From: Rhodospirillaceae bacterium | GTDB lineage: Bacteria > Pseudomonadota > Alphaproteobacteria > UBA8366 > GCA-2717185 | DNA length: 27,224 nucleotides | Assembly: GCA_002717185.1 (NCBI GenBank) | Contig: PBDC01000027.1 | Location: 1-27,224 of the forward strand | Direction: 5' to 3' | Part shown: positions 1 to 8,650 of the stretch, piece by piece | Numbering within the stretch: the stretch's first letter is position 1 | How the letters are laid out: each line of letters starts with the position of its first letter | The notes under the pieces: generated by a model | What the model was told of the DNA's origin: nothing | What the model saw: the letters and a program-made list of their open reading frames with translations, nothing else | Databases searched by the model: none | Position numbers and translations under genes: made by a program

Positions 1-548
1 CCGAACTCGTTGTTCGTGCCATAGGTAACGTCAGTGGCGTATTGCTTACGCCGTTCTTCGTCATCCAATCCGTGTACGATGCACCCGACTCTCAGTCCAA
101 GGAGTTTGTATACTTGGCCCATCCACTCGGAATCGCGTTTGGCCAAATAGTCATTGACCGTCACAACGTGGACGCCTTTGCCTTCCAGTGCGTTCAAATA
201 GACTGCAGCGGTCGCCACGAGTGTCTTGCCTTCACCGGTCTTCATCTCCGAAATCTTGCCTTGGTGAAGCACCATACCGCCAAGGAGCTGAACGTCGTAG
301 TGGCGCTGCCCCAGGGTCCGCTTAGCTGCTTCTCGGACGGTGGCGAATGCGTCGACCAAAACGTCGTCTTGGCTTTCGCCGTCGGCGAGCCGTTGGCGCA
401 GCCAATCCGTCCTATCCCGTAGGGCCGCATCATCGAGCGATTCGAGCTGAGCTTCCGCCGCGTTTATAGCATCGACGGTGCTGTGCAGCGACTTGATGAA
501 TCGGTCGTTCGGTGACCCAAATACCCGTTGGAGCATGCCGCCGATCAT
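1..548 (-). CDS. secA: Preprotein translocase ATPase SecA, N-terminal part (cut by window edge)
   Basis: SecA is the cytoplasmic motor ATPase that drives unfolded preproteins through SecYEG. The reverse strand is open from the ATG at 546-548 to the window edge, giving 182 residues and no stop. The N-terminus ([16 protein letters not shown]) aligns in length with the usual alphaproteobacterial SecA start. The Walker A motif MKTGEGKT is at residues 102-109, inside the conserved context around [19 protein letters not shown], and [15 protein letters not shown] at about 129-143 is also diagnostic of nucleotide-binding domain 1. The rest of the protein lies outside the window. A short GAGG lies upstream of the start. 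The gene is divergent from the isomerase gene at 778; this secA/parvulin pairing is common in alphaproteobacteria. Confidence 0.95.
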   Translation of the reverse strand, partial: MIGGMLQRVFGSPNDRFIKSLHSTVDAINAAEAQLESLDDAALRDRTDWLRQRLADGESQDDVLVDAFATVREAAKRTLGQRHYDVQLLGGMVLHQGKISEMKTGEGKTLVATAAVYLNALEGKGVHVVTVNDYLAKRDSEWMGQVYKLLGLRVGCIVHGLDDEERRKQYATDVTYGTNNEF

Positions 549-777
549 GAAGAACCTCGGGTTAAGGGTTGGTGCGCGAAAAAATTTAGGCGCCGCAGAT
601 AATTACTATACTGCAAAAGGACTTGCGCAGTCACATAAGGTCCTGGACGACTACTGTCAACGCTGCGGTAAGCCCTCAGAAACGGGTTCTCGCCCTTGTG
701 CCCTTTGCTGGCATATGGTTTATCCCCGATCGCGAACACGTGGGCGCGCGCCGTTTCAAATTTTGAGGAGTAGTTGA
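549..777. promoter_or_regulatory. Divergent intergenic region between secA and the isomerase gene
   Basis: This 229-base stretch has no convincing gene and must hold the divergent promoters. For secA, the reverse strand reads TATAGT at 605-610, a reasonable -10 element about 57 bases before the ATG. The matching -35 (near 628-633, TGACTG) is poor. For the isomerase gene I see a good ribosome binding site, GAGGAG at 763-768, but no clear promoter. A 99-residue frame starting at 478 crosses the region, but it overlaps the secA coding region and resembles no family I know. Confidence 0.35.
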
Positions 778-1626
778 ATGCCATGCCATACAAGCGCTCG
801 CGCCGCCATTGTTGCGGCCACCCTCGCACTGATGTCTGGCTTTCCGGCCACAGCCCAGAATGATCCTGTGGTAGCTACGGTTGAAGGTCACGATATCCGT
901 CATAGCGAAATGGTTCGTGCCTTTTCTTCCTTACCTCAACAAATGCAGCAGACAGGGTTGGAGAAAATTTATCCGCAGCTTCTCGAACGCTTGATTCAGC
1001 AGCAGCTTTTGATCGTCGAGGGCCGCAAGAACAACTTGGAGAACAATCCGAAGGTAAAGAGGCAACTGAAACGGATGGAAGATGTACTCATTGGCGAAGT
1101 CTATCTCAACCAATTAATTGAACAGAATTTGACGCCGGGTGTCGTGGAACGGCGCTATCAGGAGTTTCTTAAGAAAAACCCGCCGGTCGAGGAAGTTCGA
1201 GCACGGCATGTTCTACTGAAGACTGAAACCGATGCGAAAAACGTTATCGGCCACATTGATGCGGGCAAGGCGTTTGAGGCGGCGGCGAAGGAGTTTTCCA
1301 CTGGACCGAGCGCCGCGAATAGCGGGGATCTTGGTTATTTTAAACGCGGCGATATGGTGAAACCCTTTTCTGATGCGGCTTTTGCTATGAAGGCCGGTGA
1401 AGTTACGCCAATCCCCGTCAAGACTCGGTTTGGTTGGCACGTGATTAAGGTTGAGGACCGACGCACGGTTACGCCGCCGTCTTTTGAGGAAATACGGCCG
1501 CGTATCTTGCGCGATGCCGGGCGGGCCATTGCCGTTAGTGTTATGCGGCAGATGGTTGAGGGCGCAAAGGTTGAACGGTTTGGTTTGGACGGCAAACCGT
1601 TGCCGGCGCCGTTGACAGCTCAATAG
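778..1626 (+). CDS. Periplasmic parvulin-type peptidyl-prolyl isomerase (SurA/PpiC-like)
   Basis: This is a 282-residue exported chaperone/isomerase that should assist folding of proteins crossing the inner membrane. Residues 1-26 look like a Sec signal peptide, with a hydrophobic stretch IVAATLALMSGFPATA and probable cleavage just after it. Residues 30-130 form a charged, helix-rich SurA_N-like chaperone region. Residues 140-226 are a parvulin (rotamase) domain: RARHVLLKTE, EFSTGPSAANSGDLGYF, then PIPVKTRFGWHVIKVED. A GAGGAG ribosome binding site at 763-768 supports the ATG at 778. It begins the argJ-mutT run, with argJ starting 7 bases after the stop. It could be called PpiC-, PrsA- or SurA-like; sequence alone does not settle the client proteins. 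Confidence 0.9.
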   Translation: MPCHTSARAAIVAATLALMSGFPATAQNDPVVATVEGHDIRHSEMVRAFSSLPQQMQQTGLEKIYPQLLERLIQQQLLIVEGRKNNLENNPKVKRQLKRMEDVLIGEVYLNQLIEQNLTPGVVERRYQEFLKKNPPVEEVRARHVLLKTETDAKNVIGHIDAGKAFEAAAKEFSTGPSAANSGDLGYFKRGDMVKPFSDAAFAMKAGEVTPIPVKTRFGWHVIKVEDRRTVTPPSFEEIRPRILRDAGRAIAVSVMRQMVEGAKVERFGLDGKPLPAPLTAQ

Positions 1627-1633
1627 GTGTTTC

Positions 1634-2869
1634 GTGCTTGAAAAATCGCCACTCGCCCCAAAACGTTTCCCGCGAATTCCAGCCGTTGCTGGTTTAGAAC
1701 TAGTGGGCCGGCATGTCGGGCTGAAACCGGCTAAGGGTGGAAAAGATCTTTTGGTAGCGCGTCTGGCGCACGGTACCACGGTGGCGGGAGTGTTCACGAA
1801 GTCGCGTTGTCCCTCCGCTCCGGTAGATTGGTGTCGGAATATTTTGTCGCATGGAAAGGCGCGGGCTGTTGTTGTCAATTCGGGTAACGCGAACGCTTTT
1901 ACTGGGTTGGCGGGTGATACGGTCGTAGCTGAAACCGTCAAGGTGGCGGCGAAACTGATAGGTTGTCCTAAGGATCAGGTCTATGTCGCGTCGACTGGCG
2001 TGATCGGCGAACCGGTTCCGCCAAATTACATCGCGAGTAAACTGCCGGGAATAGTGCCCGGCCTGAAGGCCGGGTCCTGGCGGCAGGCGGCTGAAGCGAT
2101 CATGACGACGGATACCTTTCCAAAGGCCGCTATGCGCACCGCTAAGATAGGCAATTCCGAGGTAACCTTAGCCGGCTTCACCAAGGGCTCTGGCATGATT
2201 GCGCCGGATATGGCGACGATGTTGGGCTTTGTTTTTACAGACGCAAAGATCCCGGCCCGGGTTCTGCAGTCGATTCTGAAGGCCGGAGCGGATAAATCCT
2301 ATAACTGCATTACGGTCGATAGCGACACCTCTACCAGCGATACAGTTTTGTTTTTTGCGACCGGCAAGGGCAAGCGCCATCCCGCCGTTATCTCGGCCCG
2401 TGATAAGCATTTTCGCGAATTTCGGCGTGCTCTGGAGGACCTGTTGACGGATTTGGCGACGCAAGTCGTTCGCGATGGTGAGGGCGCACAGAAATTGGTC
2501 ACAATCGATGTCAGCGGAGCCGTATCAAAAAGTTCGGCTCGCAAGATCGGTTTGACAGTGGCAAACTCGCCCCTGGTCAAGACAGCAATCGCCGGCGAGG
2601 ACGCCAATTGGGGCCGCATTGTCATGGCCGTCGGCAAGACGGGCGAACCGGCAGACCGTGACAAGTTGTCCATTTCTATGGGCGGCGTACCGATCACCGA
2701 ACAGGGAATTGTGCGTGAAGACTACATCGAAGGGCCCATCGCTGAGCACATGAAAGGTCAGAACATTAAAATTGCAATTGATATTGGTTTGGGACGGGGC
2801 CAAGCGCGGGTCTGGACCTGCGATCTGACACACGGATACGTAACCATCAACGCGGACTACCGATCCTGA
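1634..2869 (+). CDS. argJ: Bifunctional glutamate N-acetyltransferase / amino-acid acetyltransferase ArgJ
   Basis: ArgJ transfers the acetyl group of N-acetylornithine to glutamate, recycling acetyl in arginine biosynthesis; bifunctional forms also use acetyl-CoA. The 411-residue length is normal. The autocatalytic cleavage motif is visible in KGSGMIAPDMATMLGF, with Thr195 as the expected nucleophile that becomes the N-terminus of the beta chain. Other family blocks are VNSGNANAFTG (81-91), STGVIGEP (100-107) and, near the end, NWGRIVMAVG. The start is GTG at 1634, and no better in-frame start lies nearby because the isomerase stop is just upstream. It probably shares a transcript with the isomerase and mutT. 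Substrate range (mono- versus bifunctional) cannot be read from sequence. Confidence 0.95.
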   Translation: MLEKSPLAPKRFPRIPAVAGLELVGRHVGLKPAKGGKDLLVARLAHGTTVAGVFTKSRCPSAPVDWCRNILSHGKARAVVVNSGNANAFTGLAGDTVVAETVKVAAKLIGCPKDQVYVASTGVIGEPVPPNYIASKLPGIVPGLKAGSWRQAAEAIMTTDTFPKAAMRTAKIGNSEVTLAGFTKGSGMIAPDMATMLGFVFTDAKIPARVLQSILKAGADKSYNCITVDSDTSTSDTVLFFATGKGKRHPAVISARDKHFREFRRALEDLLTDLATQVVRDGEGAQKLVTIDVSGAVSKSSARKIGLTVANSPLVKTAIAGEDANWGRIVMAVGKTGEPADRDKLSISMGGVPITEQGIVREDYIEGPIAEHMKGQNIKIAIDIGLGRGQARVWTCDLTHGYVTINADYRS

Positions 2870-2928
2870 AAGAAATTCAAGGTGTTCAGAGTGGGTGTTG
2901 GGACGCGAACCAAGAGGAGCGCGGAAGT

Positions 2929-3327
2929 CTGCCAGTCGTCTTGGTGGTGGCCGTTGCTTTGATCGACGCGGACGGTCGCGTACTCATCGCGCAGAGGCCG
3001 AAAGGCAAGTCGATGGCGGGTCTCTGGGAATTTCCTGGCGGTAAGGTCGAGATGGGTGAGCCGCCCGGCGAGGCTTTGATTCGCGAGCTGCAGGAGGAGC
3101 TTGGCATCGACACGCGCCAGAGCTGTCTTGCGCCGTTGACCTTCGCCAGTCACGCCTATGATGATTTCCATCTTTTGATGCCACTCTATGTCTGCCGCGT
3201 TTGGAAAGGGATCCCGCATGCGAAGGAGGGCCAGAAACTGGCTTGGGTCCGTCCCATGCGACTCAGCGATTCCCCGATGCCGCCCGCTGACGAGCCTCTG
3301 GTCGCAATGCTGCAGGATTTCCTCTAA
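2929..3327 (+). CDS. mutT: MutT-like Nudix hydrolase ((deoxy)nucleoside triphosphate pyrophosphohydrolase)
   Basis: This Nudix enzyme probably hydrolyses oxidised dGTP to the monophosphate and so limits A:T to C:G mutations. The complete Nudix box GX5EX7REUXEEXGU is present (GKVEMGE, PPGEALI, RELQEELGI), preceded by GKSMAGLWEFPGG, the usual MutT context. The start is uncertain: there is no ATG. The strong site AAGAGGAG at 2912-2919 sits 9 bases before an in-frame CTG at 2929, which gives 132 residues beginning (M)PVVLVVAVALIDADG and matches the expected family N-terminus. TTG 2941 and the GTGs at 2944 and 2947 are too far from that site and would trim the first beta strand. It follows argJ, an order frequent in alphaproteobacteria. 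Its 3' end overlaps the opposite-strand methyltransferase by 4 bases. Confidence 0.9.
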   Translation: MPVVLVVAVALIDADGRVLIAQRPKGKSMAGLWEFPGGKVEMGEPPGEALIRELQEELGIDTRQSCLAPLTFASHAYDDFHLLMPLYVCRVWKGIPHAKEGQKLAWVRPMRLSDSPMPPADEPLVAMLQDFL

Positions 3328-4232
3328 GACGGGTCCGCCTGTTCACCGGTCCCAATCTCCTCTGTATTTAGCGCGTCCGCGAGGCGGATTTTTGCACTAC
3401 CAGGATGAAGCGCTTGCTGCTGCGAGGCATGGGGCGACCAACCATGTAGATAAATTACATCAAAGGTGGCGGGAATCCGGCCATCACCGTTGGCATGACG
3501 TTCTTGATATAGCTTAGAGGCTTGCAGGAACAGTTGGCGACGAGTGAACTTTTTTGACCTGTTAATGGCGGCACCGGTTTCTCCCATGCCCCGCAAGTCA
3601 CTCATCAGGCAGAACGCGTTTTCATAAGTTACGGTAATAATGTCGCTGTCTGTCACCGGTAGGGTGAATCCCGCACGCTGCAATAGAGCACCGGCATCGC
3701 GGACTTGGGCGAAGGGGGAAAAGCGGGGACTTACCCCGCCGCTAAGGTCCAGTTCTGCTTGCATTAAGCAATCGCGAAGCTCATGGAGCGTGTCGCCGCC
3801 GAGGATTGCGCCAAGAAAAAGGCCGTCGGGTTTGAGGCAACGGCTTGCCTGAACCATCGCACCAGGAAGATCGTTTACCCAATGCATAGATAAATTAGAG
3901 AACACAAGATCGAAACGTGGGCTGTCGAAGGGCAGCGCTTCCTCGTCCGCGACGACGGTAAGACCCTCTGCTTTGCGCGCCATCTTTTCTGAAACGTCAC
4001 ATTGGATCAGCATCTCGATCTTGCCACGGTCAGTGAGGATACGTTTCAACACACCCGTGTGGCAGCCAAGTTCCAATGCCATTGGAAACACACGAACGAT
4101 ATCTAGCAAACGATCAGCTAGCCGGTCGGCTACTTCGCGAAACAGGAAATCAAAATTATCGAAGTTGGCGGCCGCACGATCTCGTCGCGCCCGCACGAGT
4201 TGGCGGTCGAATACGGTCATCTCGTCTGTCAT
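3324..4232 (-). CDS. SAM-dependent methyltransferase, BioC/NDUFAF5-like
   Basis: This 302-residue class I methyltransferase-fold protein belongs to the alphaproteobacterial group related to mitochondrial NDUFAF5 and to BioC. The SAM-binding motif I is ALELGCHTG (52-60), followed by an acidic strand end at IQCDVS and FDLVFSNLSMHWVNDLPG for the later motifs. A C-terminal block FDVIYLHGWSPHASQQ is typical of this subgroup. Human NDUFAF5 is a complex I assembly factor that hydroxylates an arginine of NDUFS7; whether the bacterial form does the same, or methylates something, is not known to me. The second methionine (residue 5) is an alternative start. It converges on mutT, sharing 4 bases. Confidence 0.85.
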   Translation of the reverse strand: MTDEMTVFDRQLVRARRDRAAANFDNFDFLFREVADRLADRLLDIVRVFPMALELGCHTGVLKRILTDRGKIEMLIQCDVSEKMARKAEGLTVVADEEALPFDSPRFDLVFSNLSMHWVNDLPGAMVQASRCLKPDGLFLGAILGGDTLHELRDCLMQAELDLSGGVSPRFSPFAQVRDAGALLQRAGFTLPVTDSDIITVTYENAFCLMSDLRGMGETGAAINRSKKFTRRQLFLQASKLYQERHANGDGRIPATFDVIYLHGWSPHASQQQALHPGSAKIRLADALNTEEIGTGEQADPS

Positions 4233-4274
4233 GGCGTTGTACTATGGTGTGCTTCTGATTGGTGGGCAACCTAG

Positions 4275-4303
4275 TTGAGGAGAGCACGGGCGAAGCTTAG
4301 AGT
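4275..4303 (+). promoter_or_regulatory. Candidate sigma70 promoter for the rhodanese gene
   Basis: TTGAGG (4275-4280), a 17-base spacer and TAGAGT (4298-4303) match the consensus at 4 of 6 bases each. Transcription would start near 4310, just before the AGGGAG ribosome binding site (4319-4324). This is a pattern match only. Confidence 0.3.
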
Positions 4304-4330
4304 TGTGAATAACATCACAGGGAGAATGAA

Positions 4331-5911
4331 ATGCTGTCAGCCATTGATGCCAAGGCACTCCGGACCGCTTTGAACGATGGAGGCGAACTCGCTGTCATCG
4401 ATGTGCGTGAGGAGGGTGTCTTTGGCCAACGCCATATCTTGCGCTGCAACAATATCCCGCTCAGCATCCTCGAGCTGTCGGTCCGTGATCTTGTGCCAAG
4501 GTCGGCTACACGAATTGTTCTGGTAGATGCAGGAGAGGGACTGGCCGAACGAGCCGCCCCGACACTTGCGGCGATGGGCTATAACGACCTCTCGATCCTA
4601 ACGGACGGAATCGAAGGCTGGGATGCGGCCGGCTTCGAGCTGTTCAGTGGCATGAACGTGCCGTCCAAGGTGTTCGGCGAATATATAGAGCACCATTGCG
4701 ACACCCCGAATATTTCAGCCGAAGAGCTAAAGTGTAAGATCGATGCTGGGGAAAACCTGGTTATCCTGGATAGTCGACCAATGGACGAATATCATCGGAT
4801 GAACATCCCTGGTGGCATAGACTCACCTGGCGCAGAATTGACCTATCATGTACGTGACCTAGCGCCCGATCCGGACACGCTGGTGGTAGTCAATTGTGCG
4901 GGCCGCACCCGCTCGATCATCGGAGCGCAATCATTGATCAATGCGGGCACGCAGAACAAGGTCATGGCCCTGACTAATGGGACTATGGGGTGGCACTTGG
5001 CCGGCTTCGAGCTGGAACATGGCTCAACACGCAAATACGAACCGGTATCCGATAGTGCCCTTGGCTGGGCGCAAAGTGCCGCCACGCAAGTGGCAGAGAA
5101 GTACGGTGTAGACACCATTGACATCGCGACGCTCTTCGAATGGCAGAATGAAACGGACAAACGCACCTTGTACCTGTTCGACGTTCGGTCGCCGGAGGAG
5201 TACGCAGCTGGACATGTAACAAGTTCGCGCCATGCGCCTGGCGGGCAGCTGGTCCAAGCGACTGATAAGTATGTGGCCACGAACAACGCACGGGTTGTCC
5301 TGATCGACGATACGGGTGTGCGAGCAACTATGACAGCGCATTGGTTGGTTCAGATGGGTTGGAAAGACGTTCATGTGCTGGACGGCGGTTTAGAAAGCTT
5401 GCCGCTTGTAACGGGGGACGAGACGAATGACCCAACGGAAGTTAGCTCCGTCACCGTCGCAACCGCAGCACCTGCAGCGTTGCCGGACGGCGCGGTTGTC
5501 ATCGATGTAGGGGACAGTCTGAGTTATCGAGACGGTCATATCGCTGGGTCCTGGTGGGCGATCCGTGCCCGTCTCGAAGATGCGCTGACCCGGTTGCCGG
5601 AGGCGGAGTCTTATGTGGTAACCAGCAGTGATGGCCGGTTGGCGCTGTTAGCGGCTCAAGACTTGGCGAAGCTGACCGATGTGAAGGTATTTGCTTTGGA
5701 AGGAGGTACCGAAGCGTGGTGCAAGGCTGGCCTGCCGACCGAAAAGGGTTATTCGAACCTGGCGGCTGATCGCGAAGATATTTTTTACAAACCATATGAT
5801 CGCGAAGGTACGGCTGAAGATGCCATGAATCAGTATCTTGACTGGGAGATTGAGCTGATCAACCAAATCAAACGCGACGGAACACTAATCTTTCCGGTGT
5901 TCGCGCCGTAA
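4331..5911 (+). CDS. Four-domain rhodanese-like sulfurtransferase
   Basis: This 526-residue protein has no signal peptide or membrane segment. It reads as four consecutive rhodanese domains at about 1-105, 125-230, 262-360 and 380-470, plus a conserved-looking tail (480-526) ending GTLIFPVFAP. Each repeat has the entry strand (VIDVRE at 23-28, ILDSRP, LFDVRS, VIDVGD) and the closing GG/GW helix start (DGIEGWDAAGFEL, NGTMGWHLAGFEL, DGGLES, EGGTEAWCKAGLP). Only domain 2 has a catalytic cysteine, Cys189 in NCAGRTRS; the equivalent loops read VDAGEGLAE, IDDTGVRA and SSDGRLA. It may move sulfane sulfur in the cytoplasm, with the inactive domains acting structurally or as a binding surface. I recall similar proteins near cysteine dioxygenase genes, but none is here. 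The start is set by AGGGAG at 4319-4324. Confidence 0.88.
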   Translation: MLSAIDAKALRTALNDGGELAVIDVREEGVFGQRHILRCNNIPLSILELSVRDLVPRSATRIVLVDAGEGLAERAAPTLAAMGYNDLSILTDGIEGWDAAGFELFSGMNVPSKVFGEYIEHHCDTPNISAEELKCKIDAGENLVILDSRPMDEYHRMNIPGGIDSPGAELTYHVRDLAPDPDTLVVVNCAGRTRSIIGAQSLINAGTQNKVMALTNGTMGWHLAGFELEHGSTRKYEPVSDSALGWAQSAATQVAEKYGVDTIDIATLFEWQNETDKRTLYLFDVRSPEEYAAGHVTSSRHAPGGQLVQATDKYVATNNARVVLIDDTGVRATMTAHWLVQMGWKDVHVLDGGLESLPLVTGDETNDPTEVSSVTVATAAPAALPDGAVVIDVGDSLSYRDGHIAGSWWAIRARLEDALTRLPEAESYVVTSSDGRLALLAAQDLAKLTDVKVFALEGGTEAWCKAGLPTEKGYSNLAADREDIFYKPYDREGTAEDAMNQYLDWEIELINQIKRDGTLIFPVFAP

Positions 5912-6132
5912 GGGCAATGCATTCAGCCGCATCGTTGGCGCGTAACCGCAATTTGTAGGATACCTATACCTTAAGAGATGGCTTGGCGGGCACGCATCCC
6001 TTTTATCGAGGATGTGCAGACCACAGGTGCTACCGTCGAGGAATGTGCCTGAGTGCTGAGGTGAGCCGGCGCTTCAGGCATTAAGGGCCTAGACCTTGGC
6101 GCAGTTTACCCGGCCGTAAAATTGAGGGAAGC
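5912..6132. other. Intergenic region before the amidase gene
   Basis: These 221 bases hold no gene that I can support. I see no clear terminator hairpin after the rhodanese gene and no strong promoter. The only solid element is the amidase ribosome binding site GAGGGAAG just before 6133. Confidence 0.5.
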
Positions 6133-7425
6133 ATGACAGAACCATACGAGTTGACTGCGACGGAAATCGTTGCCGCAATCGAGGCCAATGAATTGACCTG
6201 CGAGGCCTTGGCGATCTCTTGTGTCGAGAGAGTTGAGTCACAGGAGGGTAACCTCCGGGCCTGGGCCCACTTGGACCGGGACGCTGTCTTTACGGCAGCG
6301 AGAGCGGCGGACAAATCATCTTCAAGAGGACTTCTAAAGGGCGTACCCTTCGGAGCAAAGGACATTATCGATTCGGTTGATATGCCGACGACGCACGGCT
6401 CGGCGATCTATGCGGGCAACCGGCCGGCTTGGGATGCGCCATGCATAGCGGCTTGCCGGAACGAGGGAGCAATTCTATTTGGCAAGACGGGGACGGCGGA
6501 GTTCGCTCATGTCCAACCAGGTCCGACCCGCAACCCGTTTAACTCGGACCACACGCCGGGCGGTTCTTCGAGCGGTTCAGCTGCTGCGGTCGGTGCGGGC
6601 ATGGTGCCTGTGGCATTCGGCACACAGACTACCGGCTCGACGATCCGCCCGGCTGCCTTCTGCGGTGCTGTGGGCTACAAGCCGAGCTACGGTGATTTTA
6701 GCCTCACCGGCGTGCGGGACAACTCTCCTTCGCTTGATACGTTGGGGTTGATAGCACGTTCAGTCGCTGACCTGGCCCTGTTTCGCACCGCCATCATGTT
6801 GTTACCTTTCGTCAAATTGGCCGAAGTCGACCTTAGCTGTCTGCGCGTCAGCATTTGCCGGACGCCTTGGTGGGAACAGGCCGAAGTTTACACCCAAGAC
6901 CTTGTCATCGATGTGGCTAGCCGATTGTCAAGTGCCGGTGCCACCGTTACCGATTTCGAGATGCCGGAGGGGACAGCCGATTTGGTACAGGCAATGCGCG
7001 ATGTCTCAGGTTTCGAGTTTGCCCGGGTTATGTTGCATGAACGGCTGCACCATCTCGACCAACTAAGCCAGAAACTTCTGGCTGGTCGCGTTAACGATGG
7101 CATCCATTGCAGCTACACAGATTACCGAGGTGCCTTGGCGACGCTCGACTCCTACCGCGGACGTTTTGCCGCTGCGATGGAAGGCGTTGATTTGCTATTG
7201 ACGCCAAGCGCAACCGGTGAGGCGCCCAAAGGGATAGATAGTACCGGCAATCCAATTTTTAACCTTCCCTGGACGGCGACTTACGCTCCTGTTGTGACCC
7301 TGCCTGCGGGGAGGGGACCAAAAGGATTGCCCCTCGGGGTGCAGCTGGTCGGCTGCCGCAACGATGATCATCGTTTTCTTTCCGCTGCACAGGCAGTGGA
7401 GCGTGTTATAAACAACGTGGATTAG
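6133..7425 (+). CDS. Amidase, amidase-signature family
   Basis: This is a 430-residue hydrolase of the amidase-signature family, which cleaves carbon-nitrogen bonds of amides. The Ser-cisSer-Lys triad can be placed by family spacing: Lys76 in PFGAKDIID, Ser145 in PGGSSSGSAAAVGAG and Ser169 in TQTTGSTIRPA. The C-terminal block LPLGVQLVG is also present. It resembles GatA, but gatB and gatC are not beside it and the protein is shorter than usual GatA (about 490 residues), so a stand-alone catabolic amidase is more likely. The substrate is unknown. It converges on the CoA-transferase gene, overlapping by 4 bases; this does not show a shared pathway, since the two are transcribed in opposite directions. 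Confidence 0.88.
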   Translation: MTEPYELTATEIVAAIEANELTCEALAISCVERVESQEGNLRAWAHLDRDAVFTAARAADKSSSRGLLKGVPFGAKDIIDSVDMPTTHGSAIYAGNRPAWDAPCIAACRNEGAILFGKTGTAEFAHVQPGPTRNPFNSDHTPGGSSSGSAAAVGAGMVPVAFGTQTTGSTIRPAAFCGAVGYKPSYGDFSLTGVRDNSPSLDTLGLIARSVADLALFRTAIMLLPFVKLAEVDLSCLRVSICRTPWWEQAEVYTQDLVIDVASRLSSAGATVTDFEMPEGTADLVQAMRDVSGFEFARVMLHERLHHLDQLSQKLLAGRVNDGIHCSYTDYRGALATLDSYRGRFAAAMEGVDLLLTPSATGEAPKGIDSTGNPIFNLPWTATYAPVVTLPAGRGPKGLPLGVQLVGCRNDDHRFLSAAQAVERVINNVD

Positions 7426-8633
7426 TGCTTCGGCGTGCCTGCGGCGCCGGACGCTTGCAATGTCGCTATATCTTCGGATGAATACCCGACCTCTTCCAAG
7501 ATAGGAACTGTGCTTTCGCCAAGTGTTTCGGGATGGCGATAGTAGCCGCCCGGTGTTTTTGAGAAGGTCACCGGCACCTTGATATGCCTAATCGTACCTT
7601 CGCTGGGATGTTCGACGGTCGGGAACATGTCGACGGCGCTTAGATGTGGGCAATCGAACAGATCTTCCGGCTCGTTCATCGGCATCACGGGCACGTCGGC
7701 GTCTTCTAGAATCGCGAGCCATTCTGCCGAACTCTTGCTCTGCATTACGTTGACGACAATTTCGTAAAGTGCATCGATATTTTTGGAGCGCGACGGTTGG
7801 TCGGCGAAACGCGGGTCGCTTGCCATCTCCGGCATGCCGGTGACGTCGAAGAAACGCGACCAGTGTTTGTCGTTGTAGGGTAGGACGCAGATGTGTCCGT
7901 CCGCAGTCGGAAAAGGCCGACGGTGCGGCGTCAGCATACGCTGGTAGCCGGCGGGGCTCTCCGGTGGTTCGTAAAGTCGGCCCTGCATGTGTTCATTCAT
8001 GACAAAGGCAGAGAAAGATTCGTACATTGGGACGTGGACGCGTTGTCCTTCGCCGGTCCGTTCGCGATGGAAAAGCGCCATGGATATTGAATAGGTGAGA
8101 AATAAGCCAGTGGTTTTGTCCGCTAGCACGGTGGGACCATAGCGTGGAGTGCCAGTTACGGCACCGAACAAGGCCGCCAGGCCAGATGCGCCCTGAATCA
8201 GGTCGTCATAGGCCGGTTTGTCGACGAAGGGTCCAGCTTCACCGAACCCGGTCGCGGCGGCGTAGACGATATCCTCTTTCCAGCGGGAAATGGTTTCATA
8301 GTCGATTCCAAGGCGCAGAGCCGCTTTGGGGCGAATGTTATGCACGAATACGTCTGCCGACTCGACAAGGCGCTGCAATGGCTCACGTGCCTCTTCTTTC
8401 TTCAGGTCAAGGACGACACTGCGCTTGTTGCGGCCTTTCATCATGTAGGCGGCGGACATGCCGCGCGTTTTGGCGACGCCGGTCCAGCGGCCGATATCGC
8501 CTCCTGGCGGCTCGATCTTGATCACGTCGGCACCCATCTCACCCAGGATCTGGGTGCAGAACGGGCCGAGCATGACCGTGGTAAGGTCTATGACGCGGAC
8601 GCCCTGTAGCGGGCCGCGCGGTGTGTCTGTCAC
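7422..8633 (-). CDS. CaiB/BaiF family (class III) CoA-transferase
   Basis: This 403-residue enzyme should move CoA between carboxylic acids through an aspartyl-CoA thioester. The N-terminal block GVRVIDLTTVMLGPFCTQILGEM, then GADVIKIEPPGGD and GRNKRSVVLDLK, are classic for the family. The probable catalytic residue is Asp143 in KPAYDDLIQGASG. Length is normal. The start is GTG at 8633, with GAGAG about 8 bases upstream. It is the last gene of a three-gene reverse operon, 17 bases after the upstream acyl-CoA dehydrogenase stop. This suggests it activates an acid for, or recycles CoA from, the pathway of the two dehydrogenases. The family covers carnitine, oxalate, bile acid, mesaconate and 2-methylacyl substrates, and sequence alone does not choose among them. 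Confidence 0.92.
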   Translation of the reverse strand: MTDTPRGPLQGVRVIDLTTVMLGPFCTQILGEMGADVIKIEPPGGDIGRWTGVAKTRGMSAAYMMKGRNKRSVVLDLKKEEAREPLQRLVESADVFVHNIRPKAALRLGIDYETISRWKEDIVYAAATGFGEAGPFVDKPAYDDLIQGASGLAALFGAVTGTPRYGPTVLADKTTGLFLTYSISMALFHRERTGEGQRVHVPMYESFSAFVMNEHMQGRLYEPPESPAGYQRMLTPHRRPFPTADGHICVLPYNDKHWSRFFDVTGMPEMASDPRFADQPSRSKNIDALYEIVVNVMQSKSSAEWLAILEDADVPVMPMNEPEDLFDCPHLSAVDMFPTVEHPSEGTIRHIKVPVTFSKTPGGYYRHPETLGESTVPILEEVGYSSEDIATLQASGAAGTPKH

Positions 8634-8650
8634 GGCTGTCTCTCTTTCAC

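Noticed and set aside
478..777. 99-residue plus-strand frame with CQRCGKPSETGSRPCALCW
   Set aside because: The two CxxC pairs look like a zinc ribbon, but the frame overlaps the secA N-terminus, crosses the divergent promoter region, and has no ribosome binding site, so I treat it as chance.
1213..1941. 242-residue minus-strand frame spanning the isomerase/argJ junction
   Set aside because: Both genes on the plus strand are certain, and the frame has no recognisable domain or ribosome binding site.
6133..7425. Amidase considered as GatA of the tRNA amidotransferase
   Set aside because: gatB and gatC are absent nearby and the protein is shorter than GatA; a stand-alone amidase fits better.
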